DNA of 64,000 nt from Natrinema mahii (GCA_000690595.2 JHUT02000003.1:62001-126000); one strand, 5' to 3'. Counted from the first letter of the stretch, positions 1 to 8,498 are shown. Numbers and translations: made by a program. The notes: a model not told the origin generated them from the letters alone.

Positions 1-92
1 GACGAGTGAGGCGGTCCGCTGTCGGGACTTCCGGGACGACCGCGATCGTCCCGCGGTCGGCTGGCAATGACTGGCAGTCGTCCAGGTAAACG

Positions 93-260
93 GCCTCGGG
101 CGCGGTGGCCCGAGGCTTTTGTAATTCCCTCAGCCGTGCGCTAGTACTCCCTGTTCCGCGAGGAAACGGGATGAGGATGGGCGGCTTACGCGCCCCGACC
201 CGGACAGACGCACCAACCGAACTTGCGGCTGGGTTTTGTGAGTCCGGTAATTCGTATCCG
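93..260 (-). ncRNA. Predicted omega RNA at the tnpB 3' end
   Basis: In characterised TnpB elements the guide RNA overlaps the 3' end of tnpB and runs to the right end, and the guide is the flanking host DNA. Halophile tnpB genes are known to give sense-overlapping 3' transcripts. Here the last part of tnpB is followed by a perfect 8-bp stem (93-100 with 109-116) at the expected place. If so, the guide would be read from DNA below about position 90 on the minus strand. The extent is a guess; only the hairpin and the gene context are seen. Confidence 0.35.
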
Positions 261-1377
261 TATCGCCGAGTTTCGCCTTCTCGCGCCACGCGATGTTCAC
301 CGATGCGTTCCGATCGGCGTGGTCTTGCGCCACGTCACACTCGTCGTTCGTACACCGGAACCGCCGCCCCTGCCGATCTCCACGCTCGCCACAGCACGAA
401 CACGTCCGCGAGTTGTAGTAGGCGTCCACCGTGTCCGTGGGTATCTCTCGCCATGTCGCCTTGTACGACCCGTACTGCATTTCGTTGCGGATACCACTCA
501 TATCCTCGAACACGATGACCGGGTTCGAGAACTGCTCTGCAAACTTCACGACAGCACGGGAGAGACGATGCAATACCCACTCGGTGAACCTTTCTTCCCT
601 GTCACCGAATTGCCGATGAATACTCGTTTTACCGTGTTCCTGACAGCGAGTAGTGATGGTGTGGTAGCGTTGGCGTTCTTGCTTGACTCGTCCGTAGTCG
701 AGGACGAGCGTACCCTTCGTCTGCATCGTCTCACGGTCAAGGGCGGTAAGAGCGACGTTGCGCTCGTTGATGTCCACGCCGACTACCGTGTCGCTAGTAT
801 CGGGTTCAGGGATGTTGAACTCGCGTGTGACCGTGACGTGTAGGTAGTACACGCCATCGCGGTACAGGAGTTCGGCCTGCCCCACATCCACCTCATTCGA
901 CGTGAGAGCGTCCCGAAGTTCGTCCATCGCGTCCGACTCACCGCGCAGATTCCCCTTTACCTTCTTGTAGGGCTTCGGGCTGATACGAAACTGGACGCGG
1001 TTCGTGTTGTCATCAACGGTGAGCCGGTAGCCTTCCGTGTGCGCCATCACAAGCGGGTACGCACCAGATTTGTCGGTACTCGGTGGCGTCGGCTTGTTCC
1101 CATCGGAATCGTCCTGTTCGTACCACCAGTCGAGAAGTGACTGATAGGAGTCCCACGTCTGGAGGGCTTTGCCGACGACTGCGCACTTGTTGTTCCGCAA
1201 GAAGTCATCGCGGTCAACCTCGTTCTGTATCTCGGTGCGAGTGTACCCTTGTTGTTTGAGGCGGATGGTTTGGTTGAAGATCTCGCGTGCGGCGAGGCAG
1301 GCGTCGTGGAGCCACGATCGGTCACCAGACGCTACGTGAAGGCGCGTCTGAATCGTCTTCGTGGCTTCCTCACCCAT
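130..1377 (-). CDS. tnpB: TnpB, RNA-guided nuclease of an IS605-type element
   Basis: A 415-residue TnpB/OrfB protein. The three RuvC acidic residues are present: D202 in GVDINERN, E291 in VFEDMSGIR and D355 in DRNASVNIA. The zinc ribbon between the second and third motifs is intact (C326/C329 and C342/C347). TnpB family members use an RNA from the right end of the element to cut DNA next to a short motif, which keeps the element in the genome. I chose the start at MGEEATKTIQTRL because homologous TnpB proteins begin just before a TRL-type first strand; the open frame extends 24 codons further upstream. No frameshift or stop is visible, so this copy could still be active. Confidence 0.88.
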   Translation of the reverse strand: MGEEATKTIQTRLHVASGDRSWLHDACLAAREIFNQTIRLKQQGYTRTEIQNEVDRDDFLRNNKCAVVGKALQTWDSYQSLLDWWYEQDDSDGNKPTPPSTDKSGAYPLVMAHTEGYRLTVDDNTNRVQFRISPKPYKKVKGNLRGESDAMDELRDALTSNEVDVGQAELLYRDGVYYLHVTVTREFNIPEPDTSDTVVGVDINERNVALTALDRETMQTKGTLVLDYGRVKQERQRYHTITTRCQEHGKTSIHRQFGDREERFTEWVLHRLSRAVVKFAEQFSNPVIVFEDMSGIRNEMQYGSYKATWREIPTDTVDAYYNSRTCSCCGERGDRQGRRFRCTNDECDVAQDHADRNASVNIAWREKAKLGDTDTNYRTHKTQPQVRLVRLSGSGRVSRPSSSRFLAEQGVLAHG

Positions 1378-1490
1378 ATTCGATTTGGCATTCACTCTCT
1401 CAAAAATGTGGGTATTTCTCCTGACGGCAGTCGAGCGCACGCGCTTCACCCCCGCCCACGGTGGGGCGGGGAACTCGCGCTGTTTTTCGT

Positions 1491-1577
1491 TTAGAAGAGG
1501 GCAGTCGCGCTCCAGGCCACCATCGAGGTCACCATCAGCAGCGCGAAGACGAGGGCGATGAGCTGATTTCTGTCCAT
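1491..1577 (-). CDS. 28-residue single-span membrane peptide
   Basis: A short gene with ATG at 1577 and TAA at 1491-1493. The product begins MDRNQLIALVFALLMV and continues as one hydrophobic helix to the C-terminus. A charged N-terminus followed by a single span of about 20 residues suggests a small integral membrane protein. I recall similar very short proteins in halophile genomes but cannot name a family. It lies immediately beside the left end of the tnpB element, so the element inserted just downstream of its stop. Function unknown. Confidence 0.6.
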   Translation of the reverse strand: MDRNQLIALVFALLMVTSMVAWSATALF

Positions 1578-1641
1578 ACAGCGACGCAGTCCCTGCACGA
1601 GTATCAATGTCACGACACTCGATGCCCGTCGCAGCTCGATT

Positions 1642-2871
1642 CTACTCGAACCGGGCGTCGACGACGACGTGGGCCACGCCCGCGCTGTGGCTCTTGACCC
1701 GTCGCCGATCGAGGATCTCGAGATCGCGCCCGGCCGCGTCTCCCGCTGCCTCGAGGCGGTCTATCGGCCGTTCCCACAGTAGCGATTCGGGCGTCGCCTC
1801 GTGGTAGTGAACGACGCCGCCGGGGACCAGTGCCGCGAGGGCATCCTCGAGGAAGTCGTGGGCCTCGTCGCTGCGCGTGCCGTGATCCGCGGTTCCGTCT
1901 CCATCGCCATCGCCGTCGGCGTGCCCGTAGTAGCCCATGACGACCCGGTCGGCCTCGATCTCGCTCGCGAGGTCGCGACAGTCGGTCATATAGGCGTCGA
2001 CCCGGTCGGCGACGTCGTTGAGGACGGCGTTCTCGAGTAGGTAGCGGAAGGCGGTCGGGTTGATCTCGGTCGCGGTCACTCGCGCACCGGCCCGGGCCAT
2101 CGGGAGCGTGAAGTAGCCGATCCCGGCGAACATGTCGAAGACGTGTTCGTCGCTACTCACCACGTCCCCCATTCGGGTTCGCTCGGCCTGGTTGCCCGGC
2201 GAGAACATCACTTTCGCGGGGTCGAGCCCGTACTGCGTGCCGTGTTCGGTATGCACCGTCTCCGTATCGCCGTCCCCGGCGAGCAGTCGGGTCCGGGGCT
2301 CGCGGTGGGTGCCGGCCGCACCGTCGTTTGCGATCCCCTCGTCGGCCAGCACGCTGTCGGCCTCGCCGTGGAGTTCGAGCAGCGCCTCGCCCAGTTCCCC
2401 TTCGTCGGGACAGCCCTCGGGAACCGTCACGAGGATTACCGAGCCGATCACCGCCCACGAGCCCGGCGCCAACTCGCGGTCGGCCTCGCTCCAACCCCGC
2501 TCGGCCAGCAGGTCCTCGAGGTCCGGGCTCCGGGGCTCGGGCTCGAGCTGCCGGACGACCTCGCGGACCCGCGTCTCGGTCGGGGGCGCGGTGACTGGCA
2601 GCGCGATCCAGTCGGGGTCGGCCCCACGATCCGATCCGTTCGCGCGGTCCGACGGCGTCGCGTCGCGTTCCCCGCGCGCTTCGCGCACGCGTCTCGAGTC
2701 GTCGTAGGCGCCCTCGGCGCGCAGCGACTCGATCGCCGTTTCCGCGCGCGATTTCTCGACGATCGCGGCCAGCGGGGCGTCGGCCGTCGCCCGCTCGAGA
2801 ACCTCGTCGGCCGCCGACTCGAGCGCGCGGTTGGCCTCCGTCGCGTCCGTCTCCGCGTCCTCCTCAGTCAT
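1642..2871 (-). CDS. taw2: Taw2-type tRNA(Phe) wyosine aminocarboxypropyltransferase
   Basis: A 409-residue class I SAM-fold enzyme of the Trm5/Taw2 group. Motif I is DMFAGIGYF (about 246-254), followed by TEINPTAF (268-275), VVMGYY (310-315) and HYHEAT (355-360). Trm5 methylases carry an NPP-type motif where this protein has VMGYY, which favours Taw2, the enzyme that moves the 3-amino-3-carboxypropyl group of SAM onto demethylwyosine at G37 of tRNA-Phe. The Asp/Gly-rich stretch at 318-330 is a halophile insertion. The start overlaps the nmd3 stop by 8 bases, so the two genes are probably co-transcribed, nmd3 first. A role as Trm5 is the alternative. Confidence 0.8.
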   Translation of the reverse strand: MTEEDAETDATEANRALESAADEVLERATADAPLAAIVEKSRAETAIESLRAEGAYDDSRRVREARGERDATPSDRANGSDRGADPDWIALPVTAPPTETRVREVVRQLEPEPRSPDLEDLLAERGWSEADRELAPGSWAVIGSVILVTVPEGCPDEGELGEALLELHGEADSVLADEGIANDGAAGTHREPRTRLLAGDGDTETVHTEHGTQYGLDPAKVMFSPGNQAERTRMGDVVSSDEHVFDMFAGIGYFTLPMARAGARVTATEINPTAFRYLLENAVLNDVADRVDAYMTDCRDLASEIEADRVVMGYYGHADGDGDGDGTADHGTRSDEAHDFLEDALAALVPGGVVHYHEATPESLLWERPIDRLEAAGDAAGRDLEILDRRRVKSHSAGVAHVVVDARFE

Positions 2872-4009
2872 CGCTCTCGGGCAGAACGTGCAGGCCGGCG
2901 CGGCTCTTCAACACGGGGACGGTCTCGGCGTCGGGATCGAAGTAGTCCGGCCGGGCGACCGTCGTGGCCCGAAACGTCTCGGGATCGAGGACCTGGACGG
3001 CGTTGTCGTCCTCGACGGTGACGACCGTCGCCTCGGTCGCGTCCTCGAGGTCGCCCAGTTTCCGCGCGTCGGGGGAGTTGCCCTCCTCGTAGCCGGCCTC
3101 GTAGCGCTCGCCGGTCGTCACGCGGACGCCCTTGAGGTTGCCGCGGGCGCTGCGGACGAGGACGGGCCCGCCGTCGTCGTCGGCGAGCTCGATCACGTCG
3201 CCGGGGGTGTAGGGCGGCAGGCGGACGGCGAAGGTGACCCGGTAGACCTCGTTGCCGTCCTCGTCTTCCGTGACCAGGGTCTCGGCGTCGTTGACGGTGC
3301 CGCCGAACTCCTCGATCATCTTGTTCGAGATCTTCTTCCCGATCTTGTTGGTCGAGACCTTGATGTTCAGGCCGTCGTCTAGCTCGCCGATCTCGGTGAC
3401 GAAGGCGTTGCGGTCGCCCGTGGCCTCCATGTCGGCGACGATTCCGTTCGCGATCTCCTTTGCCCGTTCGATCTCCTCGGTCGTCGGGGTCCGGTCCTCG
3501 GCGCGGATCTGGACGATGCTGGCGTAGTAGTCGCCGGCGATCCGTCCACAGCGGGTACAGGTCTGGCGGGCGATCTTGACCGGCACGGTCACCTCCTCCT
3601 CGACCGGCGTCTCGCGGACGACGCCGGTGAAAAACGAGTGCATCCGGATCGTGTTCTGATCGACCTGTTCGGGGTCGATCTGCCAGGCGACGTCCTCGAC
3701 GTCGACGTGGACGCCAAGCGCCTCGCTGACCTCCTCGATGGCGATGTCCGTGTAGTCCTGTGCGCCGACGTCGACCCATCGGTTCCCCCGGTAGACCGCG
3801 CCACACTGGGCACAGACGCGGACGTCGATCCGGTCGGGGGCGTCGACGAAGTCGAAGTCCTCGAAGTAACAGGAATCGCAGAGTTCGACCTCGGCGCCGG
3901 GCCGAAGCGGGTCGTTCGCCTGCCCCTCCGGACCGCCGTCCGCGTCGCTCGCCGACCGCTCGGGAACTGGGTCCCCACACCGGGGACAGAACGCGCGCGA
4001 CTCACTCAT
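2864..4009 (-). CDS. nmd3: NMD3-related 60S export/ribosome assembly protein
   Basis: A 381-residue homologue of eukaryotic NMD3. The N-terminal part has four CxxC pairs (FCPRC, LCDSC, VCAQC, TCTRC) forming the zinc-binding region, followed by the conserved beta-rich domains. Archaeal homologues are thought to act in large-subunit assembly together with eIF6, since there is no nuclear export; that role is known from the family, not seen here. ATG at 4009 (MSESRAFCPRC) is chosen because the zinc region begins directly after it; an in-frame upstream extension of 47 codons looks non-coding. It is the first gene of the pair with taw2. Confidence 0.9.
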   Translation of the reverse strand: MSESRAFCPRCGDPVPERSASDADGGPEGQANDPLRPGAEVELCDSCYFEDFDFVDAPDRIDVRVCAQCGAVYRGNRWVDVGAQDYTDIAIEEVSEALGVHVDVEDVAWQIDPEQVDQNTIRMHSFFTGVVRETPVEEEVTVPVKIARQTCTRCGRIAGDYYASIVQIRAEDRTPTTEEIERAKEIANGIVADMEATGDRNAFVTEIGELDDGLNIKVSTNKIGKKISNKMIEEFGGTVNDAETLVTEDEDGNEVYRVTFAVRLPPYTPGDVIELADDDGGPVLVRSARGNLKGVRVTTGERYEAGYEEGNSPDARKLGDLEDATEATVVTVEDDNAVQVLDPETFRATTVARPDYFDPDAETVPVLKSRAGLHVLPESDD

Positions 4010-4343
4010 TGGCCCCGTTTGGAACCTCGCGGAGTTAAGCGACCCGTTCTCTCGACTCGAGGCCACGACGGGCCGGCCGCTGCGTTTGCCGTGCCGGATC
4101 CGCGACCGGTTCCGCCCCGTGACACTCGAGTCCAGCGACACGACGGACACGGTAGAGACGCGGCAGAAACATCACATTGGTATCATATGACCGTCGGCCC
4201 GATCGCGTCAGACGTGACTGCGTCACAAGGTCTCCATCCGAAACGAAGGGGTTCGTTCGCGGACCGGAAACGTGTATGTATTCGGACAGTTCGTGCGGGT
4301 CGAATCGGTGACACTTATTCCGTCGCGGTCCGTAGGGACGGCT

Positions 4344-5234
4344 ATGAACTGGCAGGCGGACTGGGGGCTGCGACTCCGGATGTTCGTGACGATGTTTCTG
4401 CTCTTTGCGCTGTATATCGTCTTCGCGGCCGTGATCACCACCTATGTCGGTGGCGGACTGCTGATATTCGGACTGTTGTTCGGCGGCTTCTCGCTCGTGC
4501 AGTACTACTTCAGCGACACGCTGACGCTCAAGAGTATGGGCGCGAAGACGGTCTCGGCCGACGAGTACCCGCAACTGCACGCCTCGATCGAACGGCTCTC
4601 CCAGCAGGCCGACCTCCCGAAACCGAAGGTGGCAGTGGTCGACTCGAACACGCCAAACGCCTTCGCGACCGGCCGCAATCAGAAAAACGCCGCCGTCTGC
4701 GTGACGACGGGCATCCTGAACACGCTCGAGCAGGACGAACTCGACGGCGTCCTCGCGCACGAACTCGCCCACGTCAAAAACCGCGACATGATGGTGATGA
4801 CTATCGCCTCCTTCCTCTCGACGATCGCGTTCATGATGGTTCGCTGGGGGGCGTTCTTCGGCGGCGGCCACGGACGCGGCGGCGATCGCCAGGGCGGGGG
4901 CGGTATCGTCGTCGCCATCCTCGTCTCGTTGCTGGTCTGGATCATCAGCTACCTGCTGATCCGGGCGCTCTCCCGGTACCGCGAGTACGCCGCCGACCGC
5001 GGGGCCGCGGCCATCACCGGCAACCCGTCGGCGCTCGCCTCTGCACTGTTGAAGATCTCCGGCGAGATGGACAAGGTTCCCAAGGACGACCTGCGCGAGG
5101 AGGCCGAGATGAACGCGTTCTTCATCATCCCGATCAAGTCCGGCGTCGTCGGCCGACTGTTCTCGACGCACCCGCCGACCGAGAAGCGCGTCGAACAGCT
5201 CCGGGACCTCGAGCGCGAAATGCAATCGTTCTAA
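4344..5234 (+). CDS. htpX: HtpX-family membrane zinc metalloprotease
   Basis: A 296-residue M48 protease. Two N-terminal transmembrane spans lie at about 13-32 and 36-55. The zinc motif HELAH is at 139-143, with the third ligand region REYAADRG further on and a hydrophobic hairpin between them. HtpX enzymes clear misfolded membrane proteins, with the active site in the cytoplasm. The ATG at 4344 is chosen because the first span starts soon after it. pspAB follows 24 bases after the stop on the same strand, an arrangement known in haloarchaea that links both to envelope stress. A second, more AT-rich paralogue is at 32523-33518. Confidence 0.92.
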   Translation: MNWQADWGLRLRMFVTMFLLFALYIVFAAVITTYVGGGLLIFGLLFGGFSLVQYYFSDTLTLKSMGAKTVSADEYPQLHASIERLSQQADLPKPKVAVVDSNTPNAFATGRNQKNAAVCVTTGILNTLEQDELDGVLAHELAHVKNRDMMVMTIASFLSTIAFMMVRWGAFFGGGHGRGGDRQGGGGIVVAILVSLLVWIISYLLIRALSRYREYAADRGAAAITGNPSALASALLKISGEMDKVPKDDLREEAEMNAFFIIPIKSGVVGRLFSTHPPTEKRVEQLRDLEREMQSF

Positions 5235-5258
5235 GGAACCGCGCCCGTCACTCGAGGT

Positions 5259-5864
5259 ATGGGACTGCTGGACGGACTGCGGGCCATCCTCGGGTCGCGG
5301 GCCGAGACCGATGCCGGCCGCGACGCCGACCCCGACGACCTCTTCGGGATGAGTACCGCCTACCTCACGATGCAGGCCGATCTGGGCTACGAGTCGCTCG
5401 ACGTCGGCGCGCTCTGTTTCTCCGGCGTCGACTCGGCGGCCTTTCGCGACGCCGTCGACGAGGTCGAGGCGATCTTAGAGGCCGGCCGCGAGGAGACCGG
5501 CACCGCCTTCTCGGTCACCAGTGACGACCACGGCTATCACTGGGTCGTCCTCGCGGACGACGACCCCGAGGACCTGATCACGAGCATGCACTTCGCGGCG
5601 GACACGTTCATCGAACACGGTTACGGCTCGCGGCTGCTGGCGGCCGTGTTCGCCTACGAGAATCGCGACGGACCGGCGTACTGGATCTACTCCTTCCGCC
5701 GGGGCCGCTTCTACCCCTTCGTGCCCCGGTCGGGCCGGGAACGGGACTCGAGCGCGGAGTTCACTCTCGAGTCGGCCTTAGACGGCGAACTCGAGATCGA
5801 GCGCGAGAAGGAGTACTGGTACCCGCTCTGGCCCAGCGAGGGCGGCACGCATCCCTGGGAGTGA
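5259..5864 (+). CDS. pspAB: PspA-associated protein PspAB
   Basis: A 201-residue soluble protein of the haloarchaeal PspAB group, recognised by its start MGLLDGLRAILG, the central YHWVVLADDDPEDLITSMHF block and the C-terminal KEYWYPLWPSEGGTHPWE. It follows htpX by 24 bases and probably shares its transcript, suggesting a role in the phage-shock/envelope-stress response. No membrane span or catalytic motif is visible. The last 33 codons (5766-5864) recur at 8301-8399 with only synonymous changes, see the separate entry. Confidence 0.85.
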   Translation: MGLLDGLRAILGSRAETDAGRDADPDDLFGMSTAYLTMQADLGYESLDVGALCFSGVDSAAFRDAVDEVEAILEAGREETGTAFSVTSDDHGYHWVVLADDDPEDLITSMHFAADTFIEHGYGSRLLAAVFAYENRDGPAYWIYSFRRGRFYPFVPRSGRERDSSAEFTLESALDGELEIEREKEYWYPLWPSEGGTHPWE

Positions 5865-5954
5865 GCGGATTGAGAGGGAGTGGGTCAGCAGTCGTCGCAG
5901 ACGCGTTCGCGCTCTCGAGCAGTAGAGTTCTAAATTGTGTTGGGAACACCGGTA

Positions 5955-6075
5955 CTGCAGGTTGGCGCATCCCGGAAAGTACGCCTCAAGAGCCCTACAG
6001 ACATCCATTGAAACTCCATTATACCAACTGCGCCATACACCGGTACTCCCTTCTCCTGCCGCTCCTCCTTCTGTT
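5955..6075 (-). pseudogene. Decayed copy of the small membrane gene found at 8499-8585
   Basis: The stretch around 6029-6070 matches 8560-8606 closely, sharing for example GTGTATGGCGCAGTTG on the minus strand, and weaker similarity continues toward 5955. Relative to the other copy there is a one-base length difference, and the frame ends early, so no product can be made. It sits directly after pspAB, as its counterpart sits directly after the pspAB tail copy, which supports an old tandem duplication of the locus. The limits are approximate. Confidence 0.35.
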
Positions 6076-6175
6076 CTGTGATACCTTGATTAACTGACGC
6101 CGTTATTCAAATCTATAGGGCTGCGCTCCAAAAACCGAAGTCTTCTATTAGAGGCATGTTTTAACCGCATGAAGT

Positions 6176-6562
6176 GTGGGAAAAACTAAGTGGCAGTGGA
6201 AATTAGCATATATTATGGCTATTCAAAACGGATTCCGCATTTTATTCACTGCAGTTATATATGCTACTGCTATCTCTCTTGCCAGTTTTGTGTTTCTACC
6301 AGACCAAACTAGTCTATTGTTCTTAGCTCCCATAATCTGCGTCTCCCTTCTATTTGTAAATGCCGTAATCACAAACCATGTAGATGAACTAGGATACGCG
6401 ATTATGGCTGTATGGGTTACTATTCTGGTTATTTCTGTTTTTTCTGGTATCTCAACTCGCCTTTTGGAAGTCGATACCATAAATTCTGGTGGTCTACTTG
6501 GTATCGTTATAATCTCAATGATCCTGGTTTCGGTGTATTCTATATCTTCTTATTATCTTTAG
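6176..6562 (+). CDS. AT-rich island gene: predicted four-span membrane protein
   Basis: A 128-residue protein from a GTG start, with about four hydrophobic spans (roughly 16-38, 45-64, 73-92 and 102-123) and very short loops. I do not recognise a family. Its AT-rich codon use differs sharply from pspAB and the propeller gene on either side, a sign of recent transfer. It is followed 33 bases later by a gene for a predicted exported protein on the same strand. A pairing of membrane protein with exported protein could mean export, anchoring or self-protection; this is speculation. An ATG at residue 14 is an alternative start. Confidence 0.6.
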   Translation: MGKTKWQWKLAYIMAIQNGFRILFTAVIYATAISLASFVFLPDQTSLLFLAPIICVSLLFVNAVITNHVDELGYAIMAVWVTILVISVFSGISTRLLEVDTINSGGLLGIVIISMILVSVYSISSYYL

Positions 6563-6595
6563 TGCCTCCAATCGCAAATAGAAACTAATATATAT

Positions 6596-7780
6596 GTGTA
6601 CATTAAATGTAGGAATCACATACCTAAAAACATTAGAGAACGAAGAAGGAAAGTTATGAAGGGTATTCTTGCAGTCGGCTCTACTACGATGGCAGGAACA
6701 GCTTCCGCTGGTTCAAGCCCAGATTTTGAATCCGGTCCTGAGAGCCAACTCTGTCGGCTTACTAAGAAACACGGAAAGTTCCGTATTGGGCGGGGATATT
6801 TCCTAAATGATGAAAATGAGGTCATTGTTGATGCCACTGGCAAACGCTATTCTGGCTTTGATGAAAACTATAGAACGGATGTGGTGAAATTCAAACAACA
6901 ACTGCACTTTGAGGACGGCTATAGTACGCACACGGAGACTGAACTTAGACTCGATAAAAAACAACAACTATCCACCATGTCTACAAGCGATTCTCTGTCT
7001 GATCCTCATTTCAATTCTGGTACCCTTGTCAGCAAAGTCGGTAACAAGAAATATGAAAACACCTTCTCAAAAGAAGAATTTATAAATAATAGTCATATAT
7101 CTCGGGAAGTAGCACAGAGTAACGAGGGCGTCGGTAGTAGTGGTAATGTGAACTCAAATGTTGTGACATCGAACAGCGGATTGCGGTATATTGGAACTTC
7201 TGATGACGGTACTGAAGACCTTGATCAGGGCCTCCCAGTTATTAACTCAGTAGGCGCTAATTATAAAACCAGTGACAACCGGTGTGGAGTTTCCCAACGA
7301 AGTACATACCTGACAGTAAACTCTGGTGCTACAGCAGAGGTTTATCAAACAATATCGGTTGATCAAGACCTTCCTAACGCTACGGTCGAATACGAAGGCG
7401 ATGTTGAAGGTGTCGTTTCAAGTGTTGGAATGGGCGGCTCCGTTACAGCAGAGGGTTTTGTTAGGGACAACTCCGGTGAAAGATCGACACTAATTATGGA
7501 TATTAGTACAGGAATTGCTGAAATTCCGTTCATCACAAATTCTGGTGATGTTGATGAAGGGTTTGGACCTAATGCCGGTACCGTTGGAGATCAGTCATAC
7601 CTTGACTATCAGATGACTACAGACATTGAGGCAGGTAATGTAGAGGTAGGTGTTCGAATGAATGTTGAATTTAATGGCCTACGTGGCGGCATCACTCAAA
7701 CTAATTTCATGCCAGCAGAACAAATCTATCAGCCTAGCGGTTTAGGAACAAGATATTCTAGTATTACTATAGATTATTAA
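6596..7780 (+). CDS. AT-rich island gene: predicted exported protein, unknown function
   Basis: A 394-residue protein beginning with a basic stretch (RERRRKV) and a short hydrophobic segment ending in GTASAGS, resembling a twin-arginine signal with a signal-peptidase-like site near residue 38. The rest is polar, rich in Ser, Gly, Asn and Thr, with no Cys pair, repeat or catalytic motif I can name. It looks like a beta-rich extracellular protein. Codon use is AT-rich, as in the 6176 gene. GTG at 6596 is the reported start; the ATG at 6657 (MKGILAVG) would remove the arginines and is less likely. A secreted effector or surface protein is possible, without evidence for either. Confidence 0.65.
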   Translation: MYIKCRNHIPKNIRERRRKVMKGILAVGSTTMAGTASAGSSPDFESGPESQLCRLTKKHGKFRIGRGYFLNDENEVIVDATGKRYSGFDENYRTDVVKFKQQLHFEDGYSTHTETELRLDKKQQLSTMSTSDSLSDPHFNSGTLVSKVGNKKYENTFSKEEFINNSHISREVAQSNEGVGSSGNVNSNVVTSNSGLRYIGTSDDGTEDLDQGLPVINSVGANYKTSDNRCGVSQRSTYLTVNSGATAEVYQTISVDQDLPNATVEYEGDVEGVVSSVGMGGSVTAEGFVRDNSGERSTLIMDISTGIAEIPFITNSGDVDEGFGPNAGTVGDQSYLDYQMTTDIEAGNVEVGVRMNVEFNGLRGGITQTNFMPAEQIYQPSGLGTRYSSITIDY

Positions 7781-7785
7781 CACAA

Positions 7786-7908
7786 CTATTTACGATAGGA
7801 TACGACTGTTTGGTCTCCTTCGACAAGTGCCTCGATAACGGTGTCTGCTTCAGGTTCGAACCCATATATAATTTGATATCCATATTCGTAGCGTTGGTAT
7901 CGACACAT
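7786..7908 (-). CDS. 40-residue ORF at the island edge
   Basis: A small open frame with ATG at 7908 and TAG at 7786-7788, giving MCRYQRYEYGYQIIYGFE as the first residues and an acidic second half ending SYRK. It is convergent with the exported-protein gene, whose stop lies 6 bases away. The aromatic, Tyr-rich start and acidic tail look like a small soluble domain, not random sequence, and codon use is AT-rich like the island. No family is recognised. It could also be the remains of a longer gene. Confidence 0.4.
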   Translation of the reverse strand: MCRYQRYEYGYQIIYGFEPEADTVIEALVEGDQTVVSYRK

Positions 7909-7909
7909 A

Positions 7910-8232
7910 GTGATTGGGTGGCACCAATCTAGTGATACCCACAACTCTGGGCTCTAGCGCGACCTTGATGGCCCCTCCCGCGTGACGAGGCCTGAACGAC
8001 CGATCTCGTCGGATCGCCTGCCTGTAACTATATCATTGTCTATATGAGGGCGAGCCGCGGGAACTGCTCCCCGCTCGAGGCCGAGACGGGCGAACGGTTG
8101 TGGGCCTACGAGACCGAGTCGGCGGTCGTCGGCCCGCCAGCGATCGCTGACGGCCGCGAGTACGACCGGTCTCGAGCGACCCGTAGTCCGCTCTCCGAAC
8201 CGCCCGACTCGGACCTGTTTGAGGACGAATAG
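7910..8232 (+). pseudogene. Decayed and internally deleted copy of the beta-propeller gene
   Basis: The stretch from GTG at 7910 can be aligned step by step with the start of the intact gene at 8671: GTG..GTGG..CCA, CACAACTC.GGG, GATGGCCCC.CCCGCGTGAC and the following codons all correspond. Frameshifts then break the frame, and at about 8050-8170 the copy jumps from the first propeller repeat (RGNC..LE) to the third (ETG..LW.YETESAVVG), so roughly 200 bases are missing. The tail after 8170 has no counterpart. This is a dead paralogue, part of a duplicated pspAB-to-propeller segment. Confidence 0.75.
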
Positions 8233-8249
8233 TGAGAATCAGAACAGCG

Positions 8250-8399
8250 ATGGATCGACGAGCGCGCGTTCCCGGGACTGAGGACGGGACCGTGTCCACC
8301 CTCGAGTCGGCCTTGGACGGCGAACTCGAGATCGAGCGCGAGAAGGAGTACTGGTACCCGCTCTGGCCCAGCGAGGGCGGAACCCACCCCTGGGAGTAG
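8250..8399 (+). pseudogene. Orphan copy of the pspAB 3' end
   Basis: The 99 bases at 8301-8399 match the end of pspAB (5766-5864), and the last 32 codons encode the same residues (LESALDGELEIE...GTHPWE) although several third positions and the stop codon differ. Synonymous-only change means that this copy diverged while still under protein-level selection. It is therefore more likely the end of an old paralogue or a related strain's gene than a fresh copy. The frame is open from an ATG at 8250 (49 codons), but about 150 residues of PspAB are missing, so function is unlikely. Confidence 0.75.
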
Positions 8400-8498
8400 C
8401 GGCGTCTTCGAACGGGTCGAACCCGCCGTTGTCCGACGAGGGGATCACGTCGTCGGGGTTTCCCTCGCGGATCGACCGACTTCCAAATCGTGTAGGAG

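Larger units (their letters stand above)
93..1480 (-). mobile_element. IS605/IS1341-type insertion sequence carrying tnpB
   Basis: The element holds a single tnpB gene and no tnpA, so any movement would need a Y1 transposase supplied elsewhere. Both ends carry a subterminal palindrome, as IS200/IS605 elements do. Near the right end (downstream of tnpB) GCCTCGGG at 93-100 pairs with CCCGAGGC at 109-116. Near the left end CCCCGCCC at 1450-1457 pairs with GGGCGGGG at 1464-1471. These elements make no target duplication, so the exact boundaries cannot be set from one copy; the coordinates are approximate. The left end abuts a 28-codon membrane peptide gene. Confidence 0.7.

Noticed and set aside
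1-92. Open frame on the minus strand at the window start (VYLDDCQSLPADRGT...)
   Set aside because: It has coding-like third positions but is cut by the window edge on one side and by the tnpB element on the other, so a gene cannot be shown.
2188-2260. Asp/Gly-rich stretch in Taw2 as a frameshift or insertion element
   Set aside because: The repeat is in frame, acidic, and of a kind common in loops of halophile proteins.
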